The notes under the pieces: generated by a model
What the model was told of the DNA's origin: nothing
Seen by the model: the letters and a program-made list of their open reading frames with translations, nothing else
The model's database searches: none
Position numbers and translations under genes: made by a program
Shown here: positions 51,517 to 61,119 of the stretch, piece by piece
Position numbering within the stretch: the stretch's first letter is position 1
How the letters are laid out: every line of letters begins with the position of its first letter
Origin: Phycisphaeraceae bacterium
GTDB taxonomy: Bacteria; Planctomycetota; Phycisphaerae; Phycisphaerales; UBA1924
Length of the DNA stretch: 64,000 nucleotides
Assembly: GCA_020639135.1 (NCBI GenBank)
Contig: JACKHE010000006.1
Coordinates: forward strand, 124,001 to 188,000
Direction: 5' to 3'

Positions 51517-53806
51517 CCCGCGCCAACTCCGGCCCGGCGAGTTGTGCCGGCTGCTCAACTCCACGCCGCTGGGCGAGGTGATCAGCGAGCGGCAGCTCTA
51601 CCGCCACCGCACGCGCGCCGGGATGCGGGTCTGCGCCGACGGCGATCCGTCCCGGCTGGACCTCTTCCGGTACACCGCCTGGCTCGCCGCGACCCGGCAC
51701 GAGCGGCTCCGGCTCGAGGCCGAGCAGGCCGAGGAGCATGGCGGCTACGAGGCGTACCGCGACCGCAAGGCCCGCGAGGCGCGGGCTCTCTCCCTCTCCG
51801 GCCGCGACATCGGCGAGCTGCCCGAGGTCGCCGACCTCGAGCGGCGCCGGGCGTGCTCGCGCGACTTCCGCGCCTTCTGCGAGCGGTACTTCCCGCTGAC
51901 CTTCCACATGGACTGGTCCGACGACCACCTGAAGGTCATCGCCAAGATCGAGCGGGCCGTGCTCGAGGGCGGGCTCTTCGCGATGGCGATGCCGCGCGGG
52001 TCGGGGAAGACCAGCCTCTGCGAGACGGCGTGCCTGTGGGCTCTCCTCTACGGTCACCGCGAGTTCGTGACCCTCGTCGGCGCCGACGAGGCGCACGCGG
52101 AGCAGATGCTGGATGCGATCAAGGCGGAGCTGGAGAACAGCGATGACCTGCTTGGCGACTTCCCCGAGGTGTGCGCGCCGATCCGGGCGCTCGAGGGTAT
52201 CCACCAGCGCGCCGCGGGCCAGCTGCACCTGGGCAAACAGACCCACATCGGCTGGACGGCGCGGGAGATCGTGCTGCCGTCGATCGATGGCAGCGCCGGC
52301 TCGGGCTCGCTCATCCGCGTTGCGGGCATCACCGGGCGCATCCGGGGCATGAAGCACAAGCGGCCCGACGGGTCGTCCGTGCGGCCCTCGCTCGTGCTCA
52401 TCGACGACCCGCAGACGGACGAATCGGCCAGGTCGCCGAGCCAGTGCGCCAACCGCGAGCGGGTCCTCGCCGGGGCGATCCTGGGCCTGGCCGGGCCCGG
52501 CCAGAAGATCGCGGGGCTGATGACGGTCACCGTCGTCCGGCCCGACGACCTGGCCGACCGCCTGCTCGACCGCGACAAGCACCCCGCGTGGCAGGGCGAG
52601 CGGACGAAGATGGTGTACGCGTTCCCCGAGAACGAGAGGCTGTGGGACGAGTACGCCCGCCTTCGAGCCGACGGCCTCCGCAACGAGCGTGGCATCACCG
52701 AGGCGACCGAGTTCTACCGGAAGCATCGCGTTGCGATGGACGCTGGCTCCGTGATCGCCTGGGAATCTCGCTTCAACCACGACGAGTTGAGCGCGATCCA
52801 GCACGCGATGAACCTGCGCCTCCAGAACGAGGCGGCGTTCTTCGCCGAGTATCAGAATGAGCCATTGCCCGAGGACGAGCCGGACGACGAGCTGCTCAGC
52901 GCCGACCAGATCGCCGCCAAGGCCAACGGCCACCAGCGCGGCGAGGTCCCCATCGGGGCGACGCGGCTGACGATGTTCATCGACGTGCAGGGTAAGGCGC
53001 TCTTCTGGCTTGTGGCCGCGTGGGAGGACGACTACACCGGCTATGTCGTCGACTACGGCGTCGAGCCCGATCAAAAACAGCCCCCCGGAGCGCATTTCAC
53101 TCTCCGCGACATCCGCCGGACGCTGGCCCACGCGGCGCCACGGGCGGGGCAGGAGGGGGCGATCTACGCTGGGCTGGAGCGCCTTGCCGAGTCGCACCTG
53201 GCCCGCGAATGGCGGCGCGACGACGGGGCGATGGTGCGGATCGACCGCTGCCTCATCGACGCCAACTGGGGCGCGTCGACGGATGTCGTTTACCAGTTCT
53301 GCCGACAGTCGGGCCACGCGAGCGCGCTGATGCCGAGCCACGGGCGGTACGTCGGCGCCTCGAGCGTGCCTTTTAGCGACTACAAGCGGAAGCGTGGCGA
53401 GCGTCTCGGGCTGAACTGGCGCGTTCCTGTTGTCACCGGCAAGCGGGCCGTACGGCACGTTGTCTTCGACACCAACTACTGGAAGTCGTTCGTCCACGCC
53501 CGGCTGGCCGTTCCCATGGGCGATCCGGGCTGTCTCTCGCTCTTCGGCCGCAAACCCGAGTGGCATCAGTTGTTAGCCGAGCACCTCACGAGCGAGTACC
53601 GGATCAAGACCGAGGGGCGTGGCCGGACGGTGGACGAGTGGAAGATCCGCGTCGACGGCCTCGACAACCACTGGCTGGACTGTTTGGTCGGGGCGGCAGT
53701 CGCGGCGTCGATGGAGGGGGCGGTGTTGTTCGGGACGGATGCCAACGCGGTACATAGACCACGGGTCAGGTTGTCGGAGTTGCAACGACAGAAGATAAAG
53801 GCGTAA
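51506..53806 (+). CDS. Phage terminase large subunit (GpA-like)
   Basis: The 766-residue motor packages phage DNA. The ATPase part has Walker A MPRGSGKTS (about 162-170) and Walker B LVLIDDP (about 295). The C-terminal part (about 490-740) contains a nuclease-like FIDVQG and IDANWGAST. The first 65 residues look like a Nu1-type DNA-binding module. The start is GTG, coupled to the previous gene. The length exceeds the 640 residues of lambda gpA because of this N-terminal addition. Confidence 0.9.
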   Translation: MPIDPRQLRPGELCRLLNSTPLGEVISERQLYRHRTRAGMRVCADGDPSRLDLFRYTAWLAATRHERLRLEAEQAEEHGGYEAYRDRKAREARALSLSGRDIGELPEVADLERRRACSRDFRAFCERYFPLTFHMDWSDDHLKVIAKIERAVLEGGLFAMAMPRGSGKTSLCETACLWALLYGHREFVTLVGADEAHAEQMLDAIKAELENSDDLLGDFPEVCAPIRALEGIHQRAAGQLHLGKQTHIGWTAREIVLPSIDGSAGSGSLIRVAGITGRIRGMKHKRPDGSSVRPSLVLIDDPQTDESARSPSQCANRERVLAGAILGLAGPGQKIAGLMTVTVVRPDDLADRLLDRDKHPAWQGERTKMVYAFPENERLWDEYARLRADGLRNERGITEATEFYRKHRVAMDAGSVIAWESRFNHDELSAIQHAMNLRLQNEAAFFAEYQNEPLPEDEPDDELLSADQIAAKANGHQRGEVPIGATRLTMFIDVQGKALFWLVAAWEDDYTGYVVDYGVEPDQKQPPGAHFTLRDIRRTLAHAAPRAGQEGAIYAGLERLAESHLAREWRRDDGAMVRIDRCLIDANWGASTDVVYQFCRQSGHASALMPSHGRYVGASSVPFSDYKRKRGERLGLNWRVPVVTGKRAVRHVVFDTNYWKSFVHARLAVPMGDPGCLSLFGRKPEWHQLLAEHLTSEYRIKTEGRGRTVDEWKIRVDGLDNHWLDCLVGAAVAASMEGAVLFGTDANAVHRPRVRLSELQRQKIKA

Positions 53807-55363
53807 CTACGATTTCCAGTCATCCTCCCATTTGTCGAGGAACATCGGAGGGGTAATCGCGTTCGGGCCTCGCTCGGTTGCCCGGACCCGCTCTTCGCGG
53901 TGGACGCCGAGCGACAAGTAAATGATGGCCGCCCGAGTCATGCGGAGCAAGCGCATTGTCATCGCTTCGAACTCCTCCCGTGAGAGCGAGACAGCCAAGC
54001 CATCAGTGAATGTGCTCGAACCTGCCCCGCCCCACAGATCACTGTGGAGCTTCAGGTACTTGTGCTCTAGATGATTCCGGATCTCATTCAATCGCTCGGC
54101 GGCGGGGTCCATGACCTCTCGAAATCCAGCCGTGTCCTCGTACAAGTCCTTGCCCAGCCAGTAAAGACCTCGTAAGGGCCAATTCTCGCGACAGCTGAAC
54201 TCGTCGCGTATCCCATTTGATCTATTCTGATTCTTGAACCACAAGCCTCGAAAGGACACTTTCTTCTCTGGGATGCCGAGATCCATATAGGCATTGAGAA
54301 AGAATGCGGTCTTATCAAATAGCGAATAGAGTGCTCGAAAAGCCAGCTTCAGTTTTTCGGTTCCTAGACCATAGCTTGGGTAGTCCAATGTGTTGAACAG
54401 AAGCACTTCCCGGTCAGAAAAATGCGGGTCAATATCATGAGTGGATTCGAACACGAGCCAACGCGCTGAACAATACTCCTGCTTGATCTGGTTGAAATAA
54501 TCGTGGAATCGAGGGCCTTCGCCAATCTTTGCGACGATCGACGGGCTTGAAAGCACATCGATCGCAGCGATATTGATCGGGCCGATATCATTGAGTGGAT
54601 TCAGGAACAAGCGGTGCTCAAGACACCACCCCCGATATTTTATCTCCCCTTCGGAGTCTCCAAGTGGAAACCTGTCGAGATCAAACTCCTGATTCAGTAC
54701 ATCAGGCGGCAGAGCCGTCTCAATTTCAGCTCGAGTTGCTGCGAAGTATTGGCCCGCCCCTGGTTCAAGGGATTCAAGTGACTTGGGAGCGAGATCGAGC
54801 CACGCTTGGCGCGCCATCACCGTGGCGTGGCCTTGGTCATAGGCAGAACGGGCATATGTCCAAAGCCCAACGGCGCGGTTTCCGCGAGCCATGCCGAATC
54901 GCGGCTCGATAGCGATCGCATCGTTCCATACGTCGACAGCTTCAACATATCGTCCGGTCGTGCTGTAGCAGTTGCCGAGGTTTGTCAGGAGCTGGCAATG
55001 GCGGAAGGGCGGGAGCTGGGGCAACCCTGGTGATTGGAGCGCGCGACGCACATAGACAATTTCCTTCTCCACCTCGATCTGTTCCCAATTCCAACTGCCA
55101 CCCGAGAGAGAGTCAGCAAGAAACTTCAACCCATTCCAGAGGTTGCCAAGGTAGAAATTCAGCAATGTGCGATCGCTGTCGAGTACATCATCGAGATTGA
55201 TTGTGTCTGCTAGTTTAGACAAGTGCGTCAGAGCGTCTGGCCGCCGGGCATCCCATGACACATCCACCCACTGACCGAATTGTTCAATTGCCAAAACCGA
55301 TCCAAGATGGGCCAGCGACGTAGTTTCCAGGATGGGTATGACGGAGGGAGTTTGGTCAGTCAT
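53807..55363 (-). CDS. LA2681-like HEPN protein with TPR region
   Basis: The 518-residue protein has a helical TPR-like part near 120-190 (LLTNLGNCYSTTGRYVEAVDVWNDAI) and a C-terminal HEPN domain with R429-N-H-L-E-H434, the Rx4-6H motif of metal-independent RNases. The overall pattern fits the LA2681-type HEPN family. Such proteins act as toxins in abortive infection. It lies on the opposite strand between terminase and portal, is AT-richer than they are, and is probably defence cargo. The open frame continues far upstream as an antisense artefact; ATG 55363 is the sensible start. Confidence 0.78.
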   Translation of the reverse strand: MTDQTPSVIPILETTSLAHLGSVLAIEQFGQWVDVSWDARRPDALTHLSKLADTINLDDVLDSDRTLLNFYLGNLWNGLKFLADSLSGGSWNWEQIEVEKEIVYVRRALQSPGLPQLPPFRHCQLLTNLGNCYSTTGRYVEAVDVWNDAIAIEPRFGMARGNRAVGLWTYARSAYDQGHATVMARQAWLDLAPKSLESLEPGAGQYFAATRAEIETALPPDVLNQEFDLDRFPLGDSEGEIKYRGWCLEHRLFLNPLNDIGPINIAAIDVLSSPSIVAKIGEGPRFHDYFNQIKQEYCSARWLVFESTHDIDPHFSDREVLLFNTLDYPSYGLGTEKLKLAFRALYSLFDKTAFFLNAYMDLGIPEKKVSFRGLWFKNQNRSNGIRDEFSCRENWPLRGLYWLGKDLYEDTAGFREVMDPAAERLNEIRNHLEHKYLKLHSDLWGGAGSSTFTDGLAVSLSREEFEAMTMRLLRMTRAAIIYLSLGVHREERVRATERGPNAITPPMFLDKWEDDWKS

Positions 55364-55481
55364 GCCTGACAGTATCGCGGCGGCGGAGGTGGTGCTTTGA
55401 ATTAACAATTTGTTTTTCGTATAGACCCGGGGTGGATTTCTGCGCGACAGATCCCTCCTTCCCGCAGAGAGGTAGAGGGAG

Positions 55482-55697
55482 ATGACAGACCCCTCTCCCA
55501 ACGACCTCACCGACGCCATCGCCGACAACGCTACCGGTCCCAAGCGCGCCCAGGGCGACGCGGGCTCGGTCGAGCAGCACGGGCTGGCGGACCAGATCGA
55601 CGCGGACCGGTACCTGGCGTCGAAAGAGGCGGCCAAGCGGCCCGATCGCGGGATCCGGATCTCGCGGCTCATCCCGCCCGGAACGGGGGGCGGGTGA
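55482..55697 (+). CDS. Small head-connector-position protein
   Basis: The 71-residue acidic protein lies exactly where lambda gpW sits, between terminase and portal, and its TGA overlaps the portal ATG by one base. It contains an NDLTDAIADNATGPKRAQ helix region; sequence alone does not prove gpW homology. AGAGGTAGAGGGAG lies before the ATG. Confidence 0.55.
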   Translation: MTDPSPNDLTDAIADNATGPKRAQGDAGSVEQHGLADQIDADRYLASKEAAKRPDRGIRISRLIPPGTGGG

Positions 55698-57166
55698 TGC
55701 TGCGCCTCGGACGACGCAACAAATCGCGGGTGATCGATCGGTCGCCAAGCGTGCGGTCCGTGCTGGTCCGCCGCAGTGTCCGCGCCGGATACGACTCGGC
55801 GGTCACCAATGACGGCAACCGCCGCCACTGGGCGGGCGCCGACGGGCTCAGCGCCGACGCGGCGGCGTCTCCCGAGGTCCGGCGGCTGCTCCGCAACCGG
55901 GCGCGGTACGAGGTCGCCAACAACTCCTACGCCAGGGGCATCGTCCTGACGCTCGCCAACGACGCGATCGGCACGGGGCCGCGATTGCAGATGCTCACCG
56001 ACGATCCCGAGGCTAACGCGGTCATCGAGCGGGTCTTTGCGCGCTGGGCCACGGCGGTCGGGCTGCCAGAGACGCTGCGCACGATGCGGATGGCGCGGGC
56101 CGAGGACGGCGAGGCGTTCGCGGTCCTCGCGAGCAACCCCGAACTGAACTCGCCGGTGACGCTCGATGTTCGCCTCGTCGAGGCGGACCAGGTGACGACG
56201 CCGGACCTGTCCATTCTTGACGACAACGCGATCGACGGCATCGTCTTCGACCGCTTCGGCAACCCCACCGAGTACCACATCCTCAAGAGCCACCCCGGCG
56301 GATCGCGGACCGGCCTGCTGGGCCTTGAGTTCGACCGGGCGCCTGCTGAATCGGTGATCCACTACTTTCGCACCGACCGGCCCGGGCAGTCGCGCGGCGT
56401 CCCTGACATCACGCCGGCGCTGCCCTTGTTCGCCCAACTGCGCCGGTACACGCTGGCGGTGCTCGGCGCCGCCGAGACTGCGGCGGACTTCGCGGGCGTG
56501 CTCTACACCGACGCCCCGGCCAGCGGCGAGGCGGACCCGGTCGAGCCGATGGACGCGATCGAGCTCGAAGCGCGGGCGCTGCTGACGATGCCGAGCGGCT
56601 GGCGGATGGAGCAGGTCAAGGCCGAGCAGCCGAGCACGACGTACGCCGAGTTCAAGCGTGAGATCCTCAACGAGATCGCGCGCTGCCTGAACATGCCCTT
56701 CAACGTCGCGGCGGGCAACAGCTCCGGCTACAACTTCGCCAGCGGCAGGCTCGACCACCAGGTGTACTTCAAGTCGATCCGGGTCGAGCAGGAGCACCTG
56801 GCGCGCGTCGTGCTCGACCGTGTGTTGAACGCGTTCCTGCGAGAGGCGGTGCTCGTCTCGGGCCTGCTCCCGTTGCGCGTGCGGACGCTGATCGCCAGCG
56901 ACGAGACGCCGCTGCACCAGTGGTTCTGGGACGGGCACGAGCACGTTGATCCGGTGAAAGAAGCCAACGCACAGGCGACGCGGCTGACCAGCCACACGAC
57001 CACACTCGCCAGCGAATACGCCCGGCAGGGCCGGGACTGGGAAAGCGAGCTGCGCCAACGCGCCAAGGAATCGGCGCTGATGGCGGAGCTGGGATTGACC
57101 ACCGAGGACGCGCAGCCGGCGCTCAACCGCACAGGAGGCAGGGATGCCGAAGCCGAAGACGAATAA
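55697..57166 (+). CDS. Lambda-type phage portal protein
   Basis: The 489-residue protein forms the ring through which DNA enters the head. It shows RNRARYEVANNSYARGIVLTLANDAIGTGPRLQ split over the N-terminal region, AEDGEAFAVLAS, the FNVAAGNSSGYNFASGRL motif and QVYFKSIRVEQ, all typical of gpB-like portals. Its 3' end overlaps the capsid gene by 23 bases. Confidence 0.93.
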   Translation: MLRLGRRNKSRVIDRSPSVRSVLVRRSVRAGYDSAVTNDGNRRHWAGADGLSADAAASPEVRRLLRNRARYEVANNSYARGIVLTLANDAIGTGPRLQMLTDDPEANAVIERVFARWATAVGLPETLRTMRMARAEDGEAFAVLASNPELNSPVTLDVRLVEADQVTTPDLSILDDNAIDGIVFDRFGNPTEYHILKSHPGGSRTGLLGLEFDRAPAESVIHYFRTDRPGQSRGVPDITPALPLFAQLRRYTLAVLGAAETAADFAGVLYTDAPASGEADPVEPMDAIELEARALLTMPSGWRMEQVKAEQPSTTYAEFKREILNEIARCLNMPFNVAAGNSSGYNFASGRLDHQVYFKSIRVEQEHLARVVLDRVLNAFLREAVLVSGLLPLRVRTLIASDETPLHQWFWDGHEHVDPVKEANAQATRLTSHTTTLASEYARQGRDWESELRQRAKESALMAELGLTTEDAQPALNRTGGRDAEAEDE

Positions 57167-59243
57167 CCCGACGCGAACGCTGCGGCTTTGCGCGCCGGTG
57201 GGCGAGCTTGTCGCCGCGACGGGGGGCGACGCCACGGACGGCGAGTCGCCCTCCCTGCGGCGCTTCGAGATGGTGGCCTACACCGGCGGGGCGATGTCGC
57301 TGGCGGGCTGGCCGAGCCCGGTCGTCGTGGACCTCGCCGGCATGGCGGTCAGCGCCAAGAGTCGGCCGATCCTCAAGGACCACAACCCCTCACTGATCGT
57401 CGGGCACACGGACCGGGTGCGCATCGAGGGCTCGCAGCTGCTGGTGACTGGCGTCGTCAGCGGCGCCGGGGCCGTGGCGCGGGAGATCGCCGAGAGCAGC
57501 GGCAACGGCTTCCCGTGGCAGGCGTCGCTGGGCGCGTCGGCCGAGCGCGTCGAGAGCATCCCCAAGGGCAAGACAACGCAAGCGAACGGGCGCGAGTTTA
57601 CGGGCCCGGTCCAGGTCGTCCGCAAATCAACGCTGGGCGAGGTGTCGTTCGTGGCGCTGGGCGCCGACGACGACACGAGCGCGCAGGTGGCGGCGCAGCA
57701 ACACACGATGGAGGCAGACACGATGGACTTTGAAGCATGGCTGACGGACCGGGGGTTCGACGCGGCAACGATCGACTCGACCCAGCGCACGTGGCTGCGG
57801 GCGACCTACGACGAGGAGCAGGCGACGGCGCCTTCGGCATCGACCGCAACCGCGACAGACGACGAGCCGGACGAAGACAACCCCGCCGTGATCGGCCAGA
57901 TCGACGCCGGCGGCGTGGTCGCCGGCATGCGCGCCGAGGCGGCCGCCGAGGCGAAGCGCATCGCCGCCGTCCGGCGTCTGTGCGCCAAGGACCACCCCGA
58001 GCTCGAAGCCAGGGCGATCGCCGAGGGTTGGGACGCGACACGGTGCGAGCTGGAGATCCTCCGCGCCGACCGGCCCAGGCTCACCGGCTCACCGGCGATT
58101 CATGTCCCGGACAACTCGGTGAGCGGCAACGTCCTCGAGGCCGCGTGCATGATGACCGCCGGGCTGAGCGACCTGGATTCGCTCTACGAGCCGAGGGCGC
58201 TGGACGTGGCGGCCAAGCGCTTCCGCGGCGGCATCGGGCTCCAGGAGCTGCTCCTCGAGGCGGCGTGGGCCAACGGCTACACCGGCCGCTCCTTCCGCGA
58301 CAGCCGCGAGGCGCTGCGGTGCGCCTTCGGGCAGAACGTCGCCGCCGCGGGGCTCTCCACCATCAACGTGGGCGGGATCCTCTCCAACGTCGCCAACAAG
58401 TTCATGCTCGAGGGCTTCTTCAGCGTCGAGCGCACCTGGCGGAGCATCACCGCCATCCGCAACGTCAGCGACTTCAAGACCGTCACCAGCTACCGGCTGG
58501 TGGGCAGGGACCAGTACGAGCTGGTCGCCCCCGGCGGCGAGTTCAAGCACGGGACCTTGGGCGAGGAGTCCTACACCAACAAGGCCGACACCTACGGCCT
58601 GCTGCTGTCCATCGACCGCCGCGACATCATCAACGACGACCTCGGGGCGATCACCACCGTGCCGCGCAAGCTCGGTCGGGGCAGCGGCCTCAAGATCAAC
58701 GACGTCTTCTGGTCGGTCTTCCTGGACAACGCGGCCTTCTTCACCGCCGGGAACAACAACTACCTGACCGGGGCCGCGACGGCGCTGTCCATCGACGGGC
58801 TGACGACGGCCGAGACCGCCTTCCTGGACCAGGTGGACGCCGACGGCAAGCCGATCGGGATCATGCCCTCGGTGATGCTCGTGCCCACGGCGCTGTCGGC
58901 GGTCGGGACGCAGCTCTTCAAGTCGCTCGAGCTGCGCGACACGTCGTCGAGCACGAAATACCCGGTCGCCAACCCCCACCAGGGCAAGTTCCGCGTGGAG
59001 GTGAGCCGGTACCTGGCCAACGCGCAGTACACCGGCGGCTCGAACAAGGCGTGGTACCTGCTGGCGGACCCGACGGACCTGCCGGTGATCGAGGTGGCGT
59101 TCCTCAACGGGCGGGAGGCCCCGACGATCGAGACGGCCGAGGCGGACTTCAACGCCCTGGGCGTGCGGATGCGCGGCTACCACGACTTCGGGGTGAACCT
59201 CCAGGACCCGCGCGGCGGCGTCAAGAGCAAGGGCGAGGCGTGA
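57144..59243 (+). CDS. Fused prohead protease and major capsid protein
   Basis: The 699-residue protein joins two head functions. Residues about 1-190 form an S78-type protease: the histidine lies in ILKDHNPSLIVGHTDRV and the serine in GFPWQASLGAS. A linker (about 195-320) acts as a delta-like scaffold. The major capsid part (about 325-699) follows, with STINVGGILSNVANKFMLEGF, a ELVAPGGEFKHGTLGEE segment and VAFLNGREAPTIE. The fusion is known for Mu-like and other phages; processing would release the capsid protein. Confidence 0.9.
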   Translation: MPKPKTNNPTRTLRLCAPVGELVAATGGDATDGESPSLRRFEMVAYTGGAMSLAGWPSPVVVDLAGMAVSAKSRPILKDHNPSLIVGHTDRVRIEGSQLLVTGVVSGAGAVAREIAESSGNGFPWQASLGASAERVESIPKGKTTQANGREFTGPVQVVRKSTLGEVSFVALGADDDTSAQVAAQQHTMEADTMDFEAWLTDRGFDAATIDSTQRTWLRATYDEEQATAPSASTATATDDEPDEDNPAVIGQIDAGGVVAGMRAEAAAEAKRIAAVRRLCAKDHPELEARAIAEGWDATRCELEILRADRPRLTGSPAIHVPDNSVSGNVLEAACMMTAGLSDLDSLYEPRALDVAAKRFRGGIGLQELLLEAAWANGYTGRSFRDSREALRCAFGQNVAAAGLSTINVGGILSNVANKFMLEGFFSVERTWRSITAIRNVSDFKTVTSYRLVGRDQYELVAPGGEFKHGTLGEESYTNKADTYGLLLSIDRRDIINDDLGAITTVPRKLGRGSGLKINDVFWSVFLDNAAFFTAGNNNYLTGAATALSIDGLTTAETAFLDQVDADGKPIGIMPSVMLVPTALSAVGTQLFKSLELRDTSSSTKYPVANPHQGKFRVEVSRYLANAQYTGGSNKAWYLLADPTDLPVIEVAFLNGREAPTIETAEADFNALGVRMRGYHDFGVNLQDPRGGVKSKGEA

Positions 59244-59249
59244 TGAACC

Positions 59250-59837
59250 ATGTCAAGCGCCACACCGCTGCTGCTCTTCCAGACCGCCCAGGACATCGTC
59301 ACCGGCGGGACCGCGTGGTCGAACCCGGGCAACGCGCTCGCCGAGGACTCGGCGACGGCCCAGAGCGGGCCGGTCGGGCTCATCGTGTCGGATCCGAGCA
59401 CGAACACGCTGCGGCTGCGCGACTCGGTGATCGATTCGCCGCCGCCGGAGGGGTTCACGCTCCTAGGCGTGGAGGTCGAGGTGCGTGGCAGGTGGACGGG
59501 CAACTCCAGCGGGACTCGATCGGTCCTGGTCGCCGCGCACGTCGGCGGCGTGGTCCGGCAGGACCTGGGCTCGGGCTCGCTGCCGCTGAACCTGAACAAC
59601 TCGTTCTTCAAGGGCGGGCCGACGGACACGATGGGGCTGAGCGAGGCGGACGCGCTCAACCCGGCCTTCGGGTTCCAGATCATCGGGACGAGCACGTCGA
59701 CGAACATGTTCGGGAACTCGCTGCTCATCGACGTGGTGCGCTGGCGGTTCTATTGGGAGACAGCGGGTGGATCAGGGCAGGCCGGGCGCTCGCGGACGCG
59801 CACACGCGGCGCCCTGACACGGGGTGTCCAGGCATGA
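59250..59837 (+). CDS. Putative virion protein
   Basis: The 195-residue protein is rich in beta-strands (FTLLGVEVEVRGRW, SVLVAAHVGGVVRQDL, SLLIDVVRWRFYW) and lies directly after the capsid gene. It may be a head decoration or fibre component. The tail is basic and low in complexity. Confidence 0.6.
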   Translation: MSSATPLLLFQTAQDIVTGGTAWSNPGNALAEDSATAQSGPVGLIVSDPSTNTLRLRDSVIDSPPPEGFTLLGVEVEVRGRWTGNSSGTRSVLVAAHVGGVVRQDLGSGSLPLNLNNSFFKGGPTDTMGLSEADALNPAFGFQIIGTSTSTNMFGNSLLIDVVRWRFYWETAGGSGQAGRSRTRTRGALTRGVQA

Positions 59838-59851
59838 AGGAGGCCGCGTAG

Positions 59852-60157
59852 ATGGCCAGGCGCGACAACAGGCAGGCGATCCCGATCGGCCCGGCGTGGG
59901 CGGATGTGTTCCGCTCGCTGGACGCCGGCGGCACGGACGGCCCGGGCGCGCGCGAGCTGCTGCTGACGTGCGCGGCGGACTCGGCGGTCCCGCTCGAGTA
60001 CCGCGTCGAGGCCCCGAAAGACCCATCGGACGAGCAGGCGGAACTCAAACCCGGCGAGGCAGTGCGGCTCGTCGGGGATTCGCAGCACATCCGGCACGTG
60101 CAGATGCGCGGCGTCGGCGGCGCAGCCACGGGCGGCGTCGAAGAGATCAGGTTCTGA
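59852..60157 (+). CDS. Small structural-module protein
   Basis: The 101-residue protein is predicted to be mainly beta (LEYRVEAPKDP, AVRLVGDSQHIRHVQMRG). It sits between the virion protein and the DUF2190 protein and is probably a head component of unknown detail. Confidence 0.55.
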   Translation: MARRDNRQAIPIGPAWADVFRSLDAGGTDGPGARELLLTCAADSAVPLEYRVEAPKDPSDEQAELKPGEAVRLVGDSQHIRHVQMRGVGGAATGGVEEIRF

Positions 60158-60177
60158 CCAACACAGGAGAACAGCAG

Positions 60178-60513
60178 ATGGCGACATTCATCCACGAGGG
60201 CGCCCGCATCGACCACACCCCGATGGCCGACCTCGCCGCAGGCGACGTGGTCGTCCAGGGCGAGCTGGTCGGCGTGGCGAGCCTGGGCATCAAGGCGAAC
60301 ATGCTCGGCGCGCTGGCAATCGATGGCGTCTTCGACTTCGCCAAGGCGGCGGGCGTCGGCACGGCGATCGCCGCCGGGGCCCAGGTGTACTGGGACGACA
60401 CGGCGAACGAGGCGACCACCGACGCGGCCGCCGGGGCCAACAAGCTCATCGGCAAGGTGGTCCGCGCCGCGACGGATGCGGACGCGATTGTGCGCGCGAG
60501 GCTGAACCAGTGA
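60178..60513 (+). CDS. DUF2190-family capsid decoration-like protein
   Basis: The 111-residue protein begins MATFIHEGARIDHTPMADLAAGDVVV and has GVFDFAKAAGVGTAIAAGAQVYWD, the signature of DUF2190. Members cement or decorate phage heads. AGGAG at eight-base spacing fixes the ATG. Confidence 0.9.
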   Translation: MATFIHEGARIDHTPMADLAAGDVVVQGELVGVASLGIKANMLGALAIDGVFDFAKAAGVGTAIAAGAQVYWDDTANEATTDAAAGANKLIGKVVRAATDADAIVRARLNQ

Positions 60514-60523
60514 GGAATTGATC

Positions 60524-60910
60524 GTGGCCGACCTGCTCCAGACCGGATCGACCTGGCTCGAAGACCAGCGTCATCAGCACATGACGCGGCCCGTGACGTA
60601 CTTGCGCGGCGCCGACAGCGTCGCGCTGAACGCCACCGTCGGACGCACGGTCTTCGAGCAGCAAGACCAGTTCGGCGTAATCCAGCGCACGGAGACGCGC
60701 GACTATCTCGTGCGCGCCATTGACCTTGTGCTCGATGGCGCTCAGACCGAGCCCCGGGTCGGAGATCGAATCCGCGAGCCCAACGGGACGGGGGCGCTCC
60801 TCTACGAGGTCATGGCGCCGGGGGGCGAGCCGCACTTCCGCTTCAGTGACCCCGAGCGGATCACGCTGCGCATCCACACGAAGCTCACAGGAAAGGAGGC
60901 GACACCATGA
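60524..60910 (+). CDS. Head-tail junction-type protein
   Basis: The 128-residue protein has TWLEDQRHQHMTRPVTYLRG near its start and LLYEVMAPGGEPHFRFSDPERITLRIHTK near its end, which resembles head-completion proteins found at this place in many siphoviruses. GAGGA seven bases before the GTG at 60524 decides the start. Confidence 0.62.
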   Translation: MADLLQTGSTWLEDQRHQHMTRPVTYLRGADSVALNATVGRTVFEQQDQFGVIQRTETRDYLVRAIDLVLDGAQTEPRVGDRIREPNGTGALLYEVMAPGGEPHFRFSDPERITLRIHTKLTGKEATP

Positions 60911-61119
60911 ACGCGGTCGATATTGTCGCGATCATCTCCGTCTCGCTGGGGGGGTTCGTCGCCATGACCGGCCTGCTCGGCTGGATCGTGCGCATCCTGT
61001 CCGTCATCCAGACGGACCTGGCTCGCCTCGCCGTCGAGGTCAGCAACCTGGCCAACCGCATGGACCGCGTCGAGCGGCGCGAGGACGCAGCGCCTGAGGG
61101 CGGGAGGGTGCGGACATGA
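60907..61119 (+). CDS. Small single-helix membrane protein
   Basis: The 70-residue protein has one hydrophobic segment (VAIISVSLGGFVAMTGLLGWIV) and then an amphipathic coiled-coil-like helix. It overlaps both neighbours by four bases. A role in lysis or head-tail assembly is possible; nothing specific can be shown. Confidence 0.6.
   Translation: MNAVDIVAIISVSLGGFVAMTGLLGWIVRILSVIQTDLARLAVEVSNLANRMDRVERREDAAPEGGRVRT

Noticed and set aside
51446..53566. 706-residue minus-strand frame over the terminase
   Set aside because: It is the shadow of the terminase gene, with no recognisable domain.
55364..57235. Upstream extension of the HEPN gene as one 1142-residue frame
   Set aside because: This part is antisense to the portal gene and lacks any domain; GC-rich DNA leaves antisense frames open.
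58089..59183. Minus-strand frame antisense to the capsid domain
   Set aside because: It is a shadow frame with repetitive Val/Asp/Gly/Arg content.
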